Assembly (NCBI GenBank): GCA_002104945.1
Contig: MCFH01000018.1
Coordinates: 744,001 to 808,000, forward strand
Source: Piromyces finnis
Lineage: Eukaryota; Neocallimastigomycota; Neocallimastigomycetes; Neocallimastigales; Neocallimastigaceae
DNA length: 64,000 nt
Direction of reading: 5' to 3'
The translations under genes and the position numbers were made by a program. Below the pieces are notes generated by a model. It searched no databases, was not told the origin of the DNA, and saw only the letters and a program-made list of their open reading frames with translations. Shown one piece after another: positions 10,810 to 25,300 of this stretch (its first letter is position 1; each line of letters begins with the position of its first letter).

Positions 10810-13800
10810 TTAATTTTCGTTTTCAAATAAAGACTTTTCTTTGTATAAGTAATTCATTAATTTTTTAAAATTTTGTTGATTGTTTGAAGAAAGATCATTT
10901 TTATTATTCCACTTTAAACTAAAAAAATGTTTTGAAGGATTAGATGTGGTAGGAATGAGTCGTTGCATTAATCGATGATTATATAAAGGATCATGCCTTT
11001 TAAATTCATATGTTATCATGATATACTTTGCTACCTGGTCAGAAATAATATCATATCCATAATAGGTATTAGTTAAATCATTTTTTTCAGATACTGTGTT
11101 TTTTGATGATAAAGAATTTAATAATTTCATTTTTTTGTGTTGATGATTATTATCTTCTTCAATTTTAATTAAATTATTATCATAAATATCTATTTTATCT
11201 TTAAGGCTATTTTTTTTTTTTACATCTTTTTCCTCTTTTAATTTTCTTATATCTTGAATTTTTCCATAACCTGGTATATATTCTGGGTATAAAGGTTGGG
11301 CTGCTCCATAAATATTAAAATTAATAACTAAATATAAAGGAAGAATATCATACATGAATGTTTTAAGCTTTTGCTTATAACTATTAGTAGTATATAATGA
11401 AGTCCATTCCTCTTGAAACAGCTCTCGAGTAGGTGGAAATAAATCACGATAAAGAGGAATAGGTGCATCCTTTAATTCTCTATATATATTAATATAATTA
11501 GTACCGAAATATTGAAATAAAAGAGATGATGTATAGTTGTATGAATTATTATTTTTCGATGAAAATGAAGAAATTATGATTTCTGAAGGTTTGGAATCAA
11601 ACGATTTAAATTGGTACTTTGGGTAAAACTCAATAGTAGATATTTGGTTTACTTTATCATTTGAAAATAGAGAAGAATTTGAAGAAAAGAAAAAACGAGG
11701 ATGGGTATAATTACTAAAGTAATGATGGGGCCTCATATATATAAAATATTTAGTGATACCAGTAATTCTATCAAGGAACATTTCTATTTGATGTCTTTTA
11801 CTATGAATTGGACGTCGTGGTTGATGATTTTTTCTAAAAAACAGGTATTTATCATATCTACTGTTATCATTTAGGGAAGAAAATGAAAATGTTTTATTGT
11901 CTTTATTTATTTTATGAGAATTAGGTATAATATTATCTGAATATATCAGATTAATACGGTCACATTGATGATTTAACCAGAATAATTCTTCAGATAATAA
12001 ATTCTTTGATATGAACTTAGGAAGAATAATATAAATTTGACCTTGATACCAAGGTAAATATTTATCGATAGAGCGTAAAGAATATTTTAATTCTAAAAAT
12101 GCATTTTTATTATCTTTGTTTTCGATATAAAATGTATTTTTTTTTCGAGAGAATAATAATTTTGATAAAAGTACTAAAAATTTTTTTATAGGACTTATAT
12201 TAGAAAATTCGTTAGGATTATCAAGGATATAAACCATAGAAATATTTTTTGCCCATTGCCATTCTGATGATAGCTCTTCTCCATGATAAGTTAATAGAAA
12301 ACGTAGTTCATTCTTCTCTCTTGAGCTTAGTTCACTAATTTTAGTTTTCTTTGTTTTTGGTGTTGAAAGAGTATCTTTCTTTTGCAAATAATCATGGATA
12401 ATATTTAATTTATATTGAAACATTATATTTTTAAAATTAGAAATTTCTGTTTCGTTGAAATCACCTTTAATACTTTTTATAACATTGTTAATATTTTTTT
12501 TTATGGAATTTATTTGGGAAGGAATTCCTTTCTCTAATACAACATATTCTATTTTTTCATATGGTGAAGGATCAGGATATCTTGTAATCATATATTCTGT
12601 AAATTCATACAATGACCGCTTAATAGAATAGGAATCATTTAAATTATAAATAAAAATATTTGGGCTTGTTTTAAAGAGTTTAAAATAATAATAATTTCTT
12701 TTTGAATTATTTGTTACACGACCGTATTTTATAAATTGATTAGCAATCATTGGTGATATTACTTTGCAAGAATATTTTTCAACAGTTTTATTCTTAGGCA
12801 ACTGAAATCCTTTAAATTCTTTTACTTTTCCTTCACCACCTAATTTTAACGGAAATTCATTATGCTGTGTTGCGTATTGCATAAATGCCTGATAAAGATA
12901 AATGGTTTGAACTTTTGTAGGATGTCTAAATCGATTACTATAAACATTATTTAATTCTTTTTTAAAAAGTTGGCGAAAAGGTTCGAAAAGATCTCGATAA
13001 AAGACATGTACTGTATGTAATAAATCTATTCTCGGATAGTTTGTCGTGTATAATATTTAGATGCTTGAAATATTTCATGAATGTCATTAGTTTGGATAAT
13101 TCTATTCACTTCTTTTTTATTGATTTTTCTTTTAAAATTTCGATAAACTTTTGGATAAAAAGTATTACTAGTAAAAAAGAAACATGGATGAATATAATGA
13201 TTTAAAAATACATCATCATTAAAATATAAAAAACGTTCTGTAATACCGGGAATTTTATCAAAAAAAAGTTCAATAGTATTGGAGTCATAAGTGGGATAAA
13301 TATATGGAGGAAAAATATCTTTGTGATAAATTATTTTAATACGAGGATGACTTGTATCTAACCATTTAGGTATTTGTTGACTTGTAACAATATATATCAT
13401 TCCTTCATGCCATGGCATATATTTCTGAAGGGACCGTAACGAATAGCGTAGTTCATCAGCCGAGCGGTCACGACTATTGACTTTACGAATTCCACCATTA
13501 AAAACAAATTTTAAATCTAAAAAATCAATATCTGATCCGTCAACCCAGGTATACACAACTGAAATATTTTTAACCCAATTCCATTCTTGTTCAAGCTCTC
13601 CTCCTACGTAATTTACAATATAATTTAAATCGTTACGGTCATTATTAATTTCATTACTATCAATAATAGAATTATAAATGTCAAAATCTTCATTTTGAAT
13701 TATATTTATCAATTTTTTAATGCGAATTTCGTCTTCTGTATCTACAGTAACATATTTTTGAGTGAATTTATATTTACTAAAAATTTTTAAAAAAAAATTA

Positions 13801-13901
13801 TTATTTAAATATATGGAAAACACAAACACTACTATTGACACAAAAATTAGAATGTATTTTTTTTTAAAAAAATTTACTTGTTGATTTTCCTCTTTTATCA
13901 T
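10810..13901 (-). CDS. Stealth-family phosphotransferase with two tandem Stealth modules (one frame break)
   Basis: Stealth proteins transfer sugar 1-phosphates in the Golgi or to surface glycans (GNPTAB, capsule phosphotransferases, fungal Xpt1). The first frame, 13901 to 13026, has a type II signal anchor (residues 16-33), CR1 with VYTWVDGSD (116-124), CR2 with RDRSADELRYSLRS (144-157) and the NDD motif (228-230). It stops at TAG 13028-13026. CR3 and CR4 continue at once in another frame that runs to 10810, so one missing base near 13028 divides a single gene of about 1030 residues. After CR4 a second copy follows: EWQWAKNIS, LELKYSLRSIDKYLPW, IEMFLDRITGITKYF and THPRFFFSSN mirror the first module, but TWVDGSD is ILDNPNE and FNDD is MRPHH. 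The second module is thus probably non-catalytic. The break may be a sequencing error or a real null. Probable site is the Golgi lumen; substrate unknown. Confidence 0.85.
13026..13060 (-). other. Frame break inside the Stealth gene
   Basis: On the minus strand the first frame reads ...YYTRQTIRE and then TAG at 13028-13026. The other frame, closed by a TAA at 13059-13057, continues as DLLHTVHVFYRDLF from 13026 on. Adding one base between 13029 and 13026 would join them. There is no GT...AG pair close enough to make an intron. The long intact frames on either side favour a base-calling or assembly error, or a very recent mutation. Confidence 0.75.
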
Positions 13902-15015
13902 TATTCTTCCTTATAATGAATTTATTTTACTTTTTTTTTTTTTAATAATTTGTATAATTTAGCAAAAATATTTACATTATTTTAAAAATTTAAATTCATA
14001 TTTAAAAAGCAATTGAAATTTCTTATTAGTACATTTTTAATAATTATCATTATTTAAATTTTTCATTTATCAGTTACTCTATTTTTATTTATTTATTTAC
14101 TATATTATTAATAAACTTTCTAATTAACTAAAAATTTGGTTCATAAATTTCAATTTTAGATTTTATAATGTTTCATTCAAACAAGTTTAAAAGTATTCTG
14201 TATTAACTATAAATAGGGAAAAATTTAAATCATATTTATTGGATAAATTTTTAATTATATATTAAATTATGTTTTTTTTGAATTAATTAAATTTAATTTT
14301 CATTAAAGATTTTTTTTATGAAAATATAATTAACTTTACCCTTACCACTTTACTTTTTTTTTTTTTTAATTTAAATTCTATTTTAGAAAGGTTTTGTTGT
14401 ATGCATTAATTTATGCTTATTTAATAATATTTAAATATTATTTATATAAAAAAAAAAAATAATAAATCTTTTGAAAATATAAAAGATTAAATTTATCTAT
14501 TTAATTTAAAAAATATCAAATTATATTTCAATTTTTAGTATTGCTATAAAGTTAATTTCTAATGAAAATTATATATTAATAGAAAGTTTTAAAAAACAAC
14601 TTTTCACTTTTTTTTTCTTGTTTGTAATGCTTTACAGATATTTTAAATTTTCATCTTTAACTTTTTTCTCTTAATTAATTAGTTATCATGATATATATTT
14701 TTTATTAATTTATATAATAATTATATTATTGAATAAATTTTTTTTTTAATATATCTTTATTGTTATTTTTTAATAGTATATATAAATTTTAATTAGAAAG
14801 ATGGATAGAATGTTAAAAAGTATAAATAATAATTATTAATTTTTTTTTTATTTTTTTTTATTCTAATATATCCTATAAAGTAATAAAATAATAATCTTTA
14901 CTTATTATTATTATTATTATATTATTATTATTATTACTATTACTATTATTTCCTCTTCTTATTTTATTTCTTTTCTTTTATTCTTTTTTCTTTTTTATTA
15001 TTATTATTATTTTTT
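13902..15015. other. AT-rich spacer between SZT2 3' end and Stealth 5' end
   Basis: No gene is visible. It should hold the promoter of the Stealth gene and the 3' end of SZT2. Short ATT-type microsatellite runs occur at 14900-15015. Confidence 0.6.
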
Positions 15016-16321
15016 TTAATTTTCATCTTCCACAGTTTTTAACCATAAATAGAAACAAATAGTATTTATACATTCAGATACAAATGGTAATTCTTTATCA
15101 GAAAGTTTAATATCTGGATTCAAACATATTAATTCACAATCAACACGTTTATCTTGATGAAGTGAAAAATGAACTAGGTATCCTGTATAATTAGTATCAA
15201 AAAGAATAAGATGACGAGTAAACTTGTCATATAATTGACGATGATTTTGATAGTAGTGCTGTGAAAGGTAATCGAAAATATCCGGCCAACATAATTCTTG
15301 ATTAAGGAAAAGATTACTTAATTGTGGATCAATCTCAAGAAGTGAACGACGATGACTGGACCATGTTTCAAAGAAAAGTTTGGTCCAATGACCCATACTA
15401 AGATCACCTAATGGCTGTTCCCAAAGATTTGGTAAGGTTGGATCAATCTTTGAACAATATTCACTAATTTCACCATTTAATAATTGACGCCATAATGAAT
15501 CCTTTGAGTAATAACGAATAGCTATATTGTAAATATGAATACAAACATAATAATTATTAATTTTATTATTAATTGTACTATTATTTTTATTATTTCTATA
15601 TTTATCTTATTATCTTATTATACTACTACTATTAATATTCTTATTATTGATTATTATAATTATACTTTTTTTTTTTTTTTTTACCTTTTTCAATTAGAAT
15701 TTCAATTCTTCTTTCAGCAAATTTTACAACATCACCGAGAGTATTAGAAGCAGATAAGTATTCTTTTAATGGATCATTATCGTCATCATTATAATATTTT
15801 TGAGATGAAGCATTTTGTGGTTTAATCTTAGAAATATTAGTTTGACGAATAGCGCTATGTGGAAAGACATGTTTACGATTTAAAACAATTAAGAAATAAT
15901 CTAAATTAAGCATTCCTTTATGCTTTAAAGAAACATTGAGATGATTATCATCATCTAATAATGGATTGGTATTATAAACAACCAAGGTATATTGATAGAG
16001 ATTATCACCTTCAGAATATACATCTTCCGTTTGATTGAAATCAGCAAAATTAGAAGAAAGATAACAAGCAACCGTTTCTCCATGTGATTTTACAGGTCTA
16101 AATCCATATCTTGATGGATTTCTTAATATGTATTGGAATAATCTTTGATTTCCAGAGAAAGATGAACAATCAACAGTACACTGACCCTTTAAAATACGAT
16201 TTCTTTTTAATTTAATATTTTTTTTTTTGATATAATTAACATTTATTTTTTATGAATAATAATTAAAAAAAAAAAAAAAAATTAATGAATCATTTAATAA
16301 ATAATAAGAAATTTCAAATAA

Positions 16322-16360
<39 letters not shown>

Positions 16361-19300
16361 ATGCTTATAAAGCTTACCTTGCAAAATCTTGATGTTTTGG
16401 ATTATAACGAACAAATGTATTTAAAATATCTAATATATCTAATGGGAAATAGCCTGTTTTTTCATCTAAAATTAATTGACAGTATCTTAAATGGAAATCG
16501 TATACAACTATATATATAAAAAAAAATATTTTTTAAAGATAATATAGAATAATATTATATATAAATATAAATATATATATTATTTTTTTTTTAAAAAAAA
16601 AAAAGTAATAGTTAAAATAGTTGCTTTAAAAGAAAATAAATATGTATTTTTTAGAAAATGCTTTTTTTTAAAAAAAAAAACTCACATGACTTTACATGTA
16701 CTAAATTTTTAAATTTAGCACATTCTTGAGCAAAGAGTTGATAATTTTGCCAAGTAGAATAAGAATATTGATTTTCACTTTTACGAATATGACGACCATA
16801 TTGAATAGTATATAAATCAACACAAACAAAAATACCTTGAATACCAACTTGAACAATTAATACACCTTCAGAAAATGTTTTTTGAAGGTATACCATAAAA
16901 CTATCTACAGAAAGGGATTTTGATATGGTGAATTTTGGTGAATTTTGAAGATCCTGATGAGTTGTGACTATACGAAGACCTAAATTCTTTAAATATTCAA
17001 CATATTCCTTGAAAATCTTTATCATTAAATCCTTAAACCAAACAATAGAATTCTTATCTAAATTAACAAGATCATCTGGATCATTATCTGTATCTGTACG
17101 AAGATACGTTTCATTACTTAAAAGAACTAATGAATCACGTATATGCGGTGAAGCAAAAAGTAATGGTGTACGACAACTATGAATAAGACGTGATGAACGT
17201 AAATTAAATTCGGATGAAAATTCAGTATCATTATGTGAATTTTGGAATTTACCCCATTTTGTGTAGACTTTCTGTAAAATTTCTTGTTTTTGCTTATTTT
17301 TCTTTTGACGATTATACGATTCTAAGAATTCAACACCGTTACGTTGAATTAAATCAGCTTGAAGTTCTTGAATATCTTGAGATTTTATAAAATTGTACTT
17401 TAATACAGATTTTAATGGGGCACTTAAACGAATATTACCATAATCATTCATTAAATTATTAAGACGTTGACTAGTTTCGTTATTTTCATCAAGTTTAGAA
17501 AGTGGACAGGAACAATTTTCTACAATATTTTCTATATCAGAATATTGTGCGTATTTTTGAGAGGTACCCATGTTACGTAATAACCTTGGCTTACTAATAA
17601 TAACAACCTTGGATTCTACATGATGGTGGAAGAAACCTAATTTTTGGTATATAATATTATTAAGAAGTTGTTTCCGTAGATTATGCCATGAAAGAAGACG
17701 AGCAATAGACGAAAAGATTTGTTCACAATAGCTACGATTCCAATTATAGGTATAAAGGGATACACCATGAACATCAATGTATACAGATAATAAACAAGTT
17801 CTAAAGCTATCGCTTATGGATGGATATAATAAAATGTCTTCAACAGATTTACTGGAATAGCTACTGATATTGGAATTAAGGAAACGACTCTTTGGATGAC
17901 TATAGGATTGCATCATGGTATTAGTACTAATATCAGAGGAGCTATGACGACTTCTAAATGATTCTGTTGAACTTTTTCTTTCAACTAGTAGGGATGAATT
18001 ATGTATATTTCTATTTTTACAATTAATACCATTGCTTAAAATGAAAAGATAGGATGAAATTTCTGAATTATCTTCACTTGAATCATAAAGATGAAGGTGT
18101 GCCTTTTCACTTAAAGTTTCAATATTTGCAGCAGGATGAAGAATATACTGGGACATAATTCCTTGATAATCGGACAAGGCTTCTTTAATTTCTAACACTA
18201 AATTTTCCATCATCCATGGTAATAATTGAATATTAGAAGACAATTCGCATATGACTGGATTATTATTATTAGAGGCATTTGCTAAAACATTACGACATGA
18301 TGTAAAGAAGGTATTAAACTTTTTGATTTCATTATCAGAAAGCTTTAGAGTTTCGCTAATAATAGATGTACCTTCATAAAATTTAGAAGGTGATCCTTCC
18401 TGCATTGGGGTATGAGGATAATTATCCTTAAGGTTGGAAAGACCAATTTCAATAATATAATCAGATAAAGTTTCTTCTAAACTTTGTTGAATTCGTTCAA
18501 CTAATACATCAGTATTAATAGAACCTTGCATCCATACTTCAACAATTACATTGGTAGATCCTAAATTTTCACGATTTTCAATATTATCTATCATTTGAAT
18601 AGTATCTTTTGGATTAATATCCTCATGAACCTCTTCATCAACATCAGTTTGACGTGTAATAACATTACCTTCCCGATCAAAGAAGGATAAGCAAATACAT
18701 GCAATACCACTACCAACAGCAGATTCCAATGGAGATGGTCCTTTAAAATTTTGGAAATAGTTGTAAAGGAAAGAAATATCACCAAAGAGTTGTTCTTCAC
18801 CACTAACAAAACCAGTACTTGTTGGTGTTGGTGTTGGAGGTTGAGAAGCTGAATTATTGTGTTTTATGAATGGACAAGAATAACCGGAATTATAGTAGTG
18901 TTGAAGAGCGTTCACGACATCACTACCATTCATGGATAAAAGGTATAATAGCATATTTTGTTTTAAATAGTTAATATAAATATGTCTATATTTTAATCCG
19001 TTTGGAAGACGGTAAAAGATACGTTTTAATGGACCACTATTCTTTGGAAGAATAAAATCAATATCTTGTGAAGTAAGACGAACATTTCTTAAAAGAGTAG
19101 AACTCATAATAGAAAGAGTAGAAAGGTTTAATTTTCCTTCGATCATTGCACAAAATTCATCAGTAATATCCTTTCCTGGTGTATCAACACCATACACTTC
19201 TAAAATTAAAGAGTGTTCCGAATTACGTTGAGAATTCTTACGGAAACCAGAGGAAGAATTAGTTCTATCAAGCTGACTAGAATCTGGTGACATTGCACGA

Positions 19301-22300
19301 CCATTATCATCTACTCCACTTTCAAAATCAATATTTGTTTCAGATAATTTCATATAAAAGATAGGATCATCCTTATTTTTAGAATAAAAGTACATATTCT
19401 TTCTATTTTCAATGGCTAATGGTTGTAATGCTCTAGAGAGATATTTTAAGGCTTGATTTACACGGAAACGCCAATACAATGGAAATTGTTTAGTAAACAT
19501 TAACGGACAAGCAAATTGACCATAGGAGAATGTCCTATTTTCATCCATTTTAATAGAAAGGGCATTCAAAAGATCACCTGTACCACTTGTAATTTCTTCA
19601 TCTGAAACAACATTATGCTCATAACCATCAATTTCTTCATCAGACATTTGTTCATTATCTGATCCTTCATCATCTTTTCCTGGTATAATAAGATATTTAC
19701 TAATGATGATTAAATAAATAAATAAATAAAAATAATTAAAGTTAGTATAAATAATAATAAAAGGAATAACAACAACAATAATAAAATTTTAAAAATAACA
19801 ATTTATAATATATAACTCTAATAATAATAATTTTTAATTTTTTTTTTTTTTTAAAAAAAAATTACATATATATAATAAAAAATTATTTTTTTTACCTAGC
19901 ACGATGTTTTTCATGAAGCATTCGTAAAAGAATTAAACGATTAACACGTTCACAGACATCTTGAATAGCTTTACGAATACAGCGCATAATTGAAGCTCTT
20001 TCCATACCGAGAACTGTTTTTGAATAATAATAAAGTTGAACAGAGGATTGACGTAGAGTAACAATTAACCAAAAACGAAGTTTGGAAGCTGGTTCAATAT
20101 CAATAGAGGAATCAATACTTTTTTCTTCTTCTTCTCCTCCATTTTTACTATTTTCTTCATCACTACTTATTGTATCATTATCACCTATACTAATACCTAA
20201 ACTATGACTTAAATCAAACGTCATAGCTTCTTGATCAGAAGATTTTGTTTTATCTTTAGTATCATTACCACCAGATTTTCCTTTACGTTTTTTAGTATCT
20301 TCAGTAACGTAAAAGAAACCTCCCAGGTTTTTGATAACATATGGATACGTGAATTTATTGGCCTTCATAAATTCTTGTAAGAAAAGAATTTGACCGAGTT
20401 GTGGGGATACAAAAGCTAATGGCATGGCTGTATGTGTTGGAACTTCAACAAATGGATTTTTTGTACGAAGTTGAGTTTCAACATAACGAAGAATAGATTC
20501 TGTAATTGGTTGGAATTGAAGAAGTCCATGCATGACTTCTTCCTTTAAAAGCCATTCAATTCTATTTTTAGTTTCCAAGAGAGCTTCCTGTTTATCTAAT
20601 GAAACTTCAGGTAATCCATTAAATCCTGCTTCTTCATAGAAAAGTTTACTATCTACATCTTCTTGGCTTTGACTATCTTCCATACTATGGAGAATTGGAA
20701 GAGTCATACAAACAATACGAAGTGTAGCTTTATAACCATTATCAATACCTACACCAGTATTACCAAAATCAAAAGCAGAAATGTTTGGAATGAGATGAGC
20801 ATGACTTTCATTATCCCCATCGAAGAAGAAGTCATAGGAGGAAGGAATATCAAAGACTGGAAGACTAACGGTTTTATAACCTTGACGTTGGTAACATACC
20901 TCTAAACGAATAAAAAGTGGAGTTTCCGAATATTCTAATGATTTTTCTAAAATTTGTAAATCTTTATCATGATGGGTGTTGTAGAGATGATTACGAGTAT
21001 CAAAGACCGGTCTATAGAAGTAAATATTTTTACCGTAAATTTCTTCTGTAGATATCAATTTAAAATGATGATTTAATACTGCAGCAAATTTTTGTGTAAC
21101 ATCCTTAAATTCATTATCGGTATCATTATTCCAGGAACGACAAAGGGTACGAACATCCAAATAAGAGGTAATATCAATATCAATAGAAGATTCTTCACAA
21201 TGTTTTAATACCATTTCAAAATCTTCAACATTAATAGAATTACCTTGAATTAATCCGGTATAAATACTTTTAATAAATGCATGAGAATAGGCTTTTTGAA
21301 TATCACTAATAAAGTTTAAGGTTGGTCCAGAAATAGGTAAAGCATTAGAATTGCAACCTTGACGATTACCACCATAACCATAAAGAATCATTTGACCATT
21401 CTTTATTTTATTAGGTTTTCTAATGATATCTGTATCAGTTTCTGGTTCTTGTATGGCTAATGAGGAATCCTTAATATCAGTGACTTCAGTTTCTGTTTCT
21501 GTAAATGCAGAAACTTCAGTTTCATTTACAATTTCTTCTTCATGTTGACCATTTTCTACAATAAGTTTAAGAATAGGAAGAAGTTTTTCTTTCTCTAATT
21601 CTGCTTCTTTTGGTGATTTAAGAAGATTATGGATACTTTCACCAATCTTAGTATCAATGATTGGATTTATAGGTTGTTGACGTTGACATTCAAAAACGGC
21701 TACAGAGAAATATTGATAAAGAGGTTCTACATTATTTTCTTGTAAGGATGTATATTCTGGGAGGAAGGCTAAAGAGAAGGAATTAGCATCACGATAACGA
21801 ACAAAACAACTATTATACTTTAATTCCTTCATGAGAATTGTGGAATCATCATCATCAAATTCATGATTTTCCTTTTTACTACGAATAAACTCAACCACAT
21901 ATTGAAGGACGTCAAGATCATCAAAATGATAAGTACCATTCACAAGAATTTTAGAATTTGATACTTTCATTAATTCTCTTTCAAAGAAATAATGAAGAAT
22001 GTAACAACTCTTGGGATAAAGAGAGTAATTTTCTTTATCTAAAAGAGTTTTTGGACAAAGAAGTGGTAATTCTGAGAAATACTTATTTGAAGAGGCTACA
22101 GAACCATTATCATCTTCCATTTGTAATAAAGGATTTAACATAATACCAAGATCATTGGAAAGAGCACTTAATGGAACTTCTTTTGCTTGAACAGGGGTAA
22201 TTGCGGTGGTAGGATTAGCTTCCGGTTCATTCGTCAGTTCCTTTGAGGAAAGAAGAACATCGAAAACATTATCACTTTCTAATTTTTCATCACTAATGGT

Positions 22301-25300
22301 ACTAATATCATCACTAGTATTATTACTCGTAACATTTTTAATAATAACAGGTACATTATAGAGGGAAACAACAAAGTTTGACGTTAAAAGAACAGGACAA
22401 ATACTGAAAATAGAGGGCACGGCAACAACATTGTTTTGATTAATATCATTTACCAATTTTACGGTTTCTTCGTCTAACCAAGCTCTACTATTATAATGAA
22501 TCTTATCAAAGGTATATATTTTTGAGGTAAGTCGACGATCCTTGGCAAGAATACGTTCACTTATAATGGAATAGACATCCGTCATATTTTCAGTATAAAT
22601 AGGCTCCATCCAAAGTTCCGTAATAGTTAACATATTCGTATTATCCTTAAAAATAATATATTGAACAGAACATATTGAGGAACTTTTTGAATCTTTTGGT
22701 CCATAGTTTACACGAGTTGAATTTGATTGACCTTCAATCAGCTTCTTTTTCTCTTCCTCTGAATCTTGGGTATCCTTCACTGATGTGATTCTCTTACCAG
22801 GACAAGCGGCTTCAATATCCGCAATATCATATTCACGTGTTAAAATTAAAAAGTCATTTGATTCCGACACCAACATAAAACCATCTTCTAAACGACTTTG
22901 GTATAACAAATAGTAAGCTAATTCATGCATATGTATTTTCATATTAAGAGATTTTACCGAAACATCCGAAAGATAAATCCAACGATTATGCATCATATAA
23001 TCCAAAAGAATTGGGTGAGAATGAAATGGTGTCATAATATTCATTTCATGAATAAATTTACGTAGGGAGCGAGACATTGAATTACGAGAAAGGTTTGAAT
23101 TAAAATTGGTATTCTTATAACGAACTAAAATACGGGATAAATTCTTCTTACAAACAAAGATAGGTCTTATCTTATTATCAAGACCATTTCTAGCAATATG
23201 TTCAAGAGCTGATATCTCCGAACGCATATCATTAATAATAGTTTCACGATCTTCTACTGAAACATTAAAAAATACCAAACAGAGTGAAATAATTCCTTCC
23301 GCTTCCAAGATAATACGAGCCATACAAAAACCTGTTGGTGTTTGAATAGCATTAGCAAAGGTAGTCGATGCTGTTGTTGTCACAGGGGTGGTATTAGTTG
23401 ATACTTGATTAGGACTAGAAATGCTAATACCACTAGAACTTTGAATAGAATCTTGGCTTAAATTAAGGGTTGTATTAATATTAATTGTTGAGCTTTGACG
23501 ACTTGCTTTTTGGGAAGGAACCGTTGAAGAATATTCTGAATAAGAAGGTTGATTTTGATATGAACCTGAAGCTTCCTTTTCTAAATTGGTGGATGTTGTA
23601 GTAGTAGTAGCACTTGAGGATGGTGATTTAGTTGAAAAACCTTCTGTTGAAGAAGAACTTGTCTTACTATTGGAAGAAATGGATGGAATAAATTTAATAA
23701 AGGTATTCTTAGGAACAACGAAGGAAGCCCATTCATTGAAATAACGAGAAATGAGGGTGAGAGCGATACCACGTTTATTACGATTAGCATCGGAGAAGGA
23801 ACCATTTTGAAGGATAGAAGAAAAGTTTGCATAAGTTGGACAAAGAATTAACTCAATACGAGCTTCATCAACCAAACTACGGGTTGATTTATTCAATACA
23901 ATTTGATTAATGTATTGCCAGAAACTAATATGTTGGTCAGAATTTAAATCCATATTATGATTTGTTTTTGGAAGACTACCTTCTCCTCCTGATCCCGATC
24001 CTACTCCAGTTGTAGGACGTCTAGTAGGACTAGTACTAGATTTTTGTTGAGAAGTAGTGAAAAGAGAATGTTTTGAATTAAATGAGGCGACTAATTTGAG
24101 ATTTTCATCAGTTTCCCAAATAGATTCTAGAATTGAATGAAGACTTACCAAATTTTCATGATTTGGATTAATAAAGGAACCTCTTGATTCAAAATGATTG
24201 ATAAAGAAAAGGGCAAAGGTGTGATGGGCTAAAATATTTAAACTAACCTCAATCTTATAATATTTTGAAACGGGTGGTGGGAAAAGTGGTGAAAGTGTGT
24301 TACCAACACTATCACTTCCAGAAGAATTGGAACCAATGATAGCAGAGGATGAACCCGCAGAAATTGAATTATTGACCAAATTAGTATTTGATTTTTGAGC
24401 CATAGACATTAAACTAGAAGAATACATACTGGTATTGTGAGAACGCCATGGAGCTCTCAATGAATATTGTATAGTAACATTGGAAAAGATATGTAAATTC
24501 ATAACAATTTCAATTTTATCGGAACGACCACTTTTTGTTGAAGAATGAAGGATAACACCATGAATACAAAAACCTTCTCTTAAACGAGTTGCTAAAACAT
24601 GATCTAAATCCACATTTAAGGTATATTCTTTATAACCACAAAGAATTTCACTGGATATTGGAGATTGACTGTTAATATCCCATGGGAAACGTGAATCTTG
24701 AGAACTGAAATCATGAATAATAGACATTTTCGAAATTTTAATAAGACGTGGTCTTGGTATATCTATAATACGTTCACAACCATCATATACAGAATTATAA
24801 CGATTATCCGAATTAAGTTTCGTAAAGGACCGTTCTCTTAACATCAATGCACGATGATAGAAATTTGGAGAAAGGGACGACTCCTTTTCATTATATTCAT
24901 CCAATAAAGGACAATCACTCGAATAAAGAAATTTACCAGAAGTAGCTAAGGCAATGAATCGAAGTTGTTCATTATCCACGACATATCCGAAATTAGAACT
25001 TGGTATATATCCATTGCTTGAACCAACTTGAATAATGGTCACCAAAACATTATCTCTTACTAATTTTCTACAAGAATCTTTTGATAAAGAACTTCTATAT
25101 CTATTTACACCATCTAATTATAGATCCATATAAATATCGAGTAAATGATTTAAAATATACATATGAAATAAAATTAAATATTATAATTAAATGTGAGGGG
25201 AAAAAAAAAAAAAACAAGGTTTGAAAATAAAAAATAATAATGATTAATGAAATGATATTAATAATATTAATAAAAATTAATAACGTTAAAAATAAAACAA

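Noticed and set aside
13020-13070. Programmed frameshift or small intron joining the two Stealth frames
   Set aside because: There is no slippery heptamer or GT...AG pair at a usable distance; a missing base is the simpler explanation.
15535-15747. Plus-strand frame in SZT2 intron 8
   Set aside because: It lies opposite an intron and exon end of SZT2 and consists of ATT-type low complexity.
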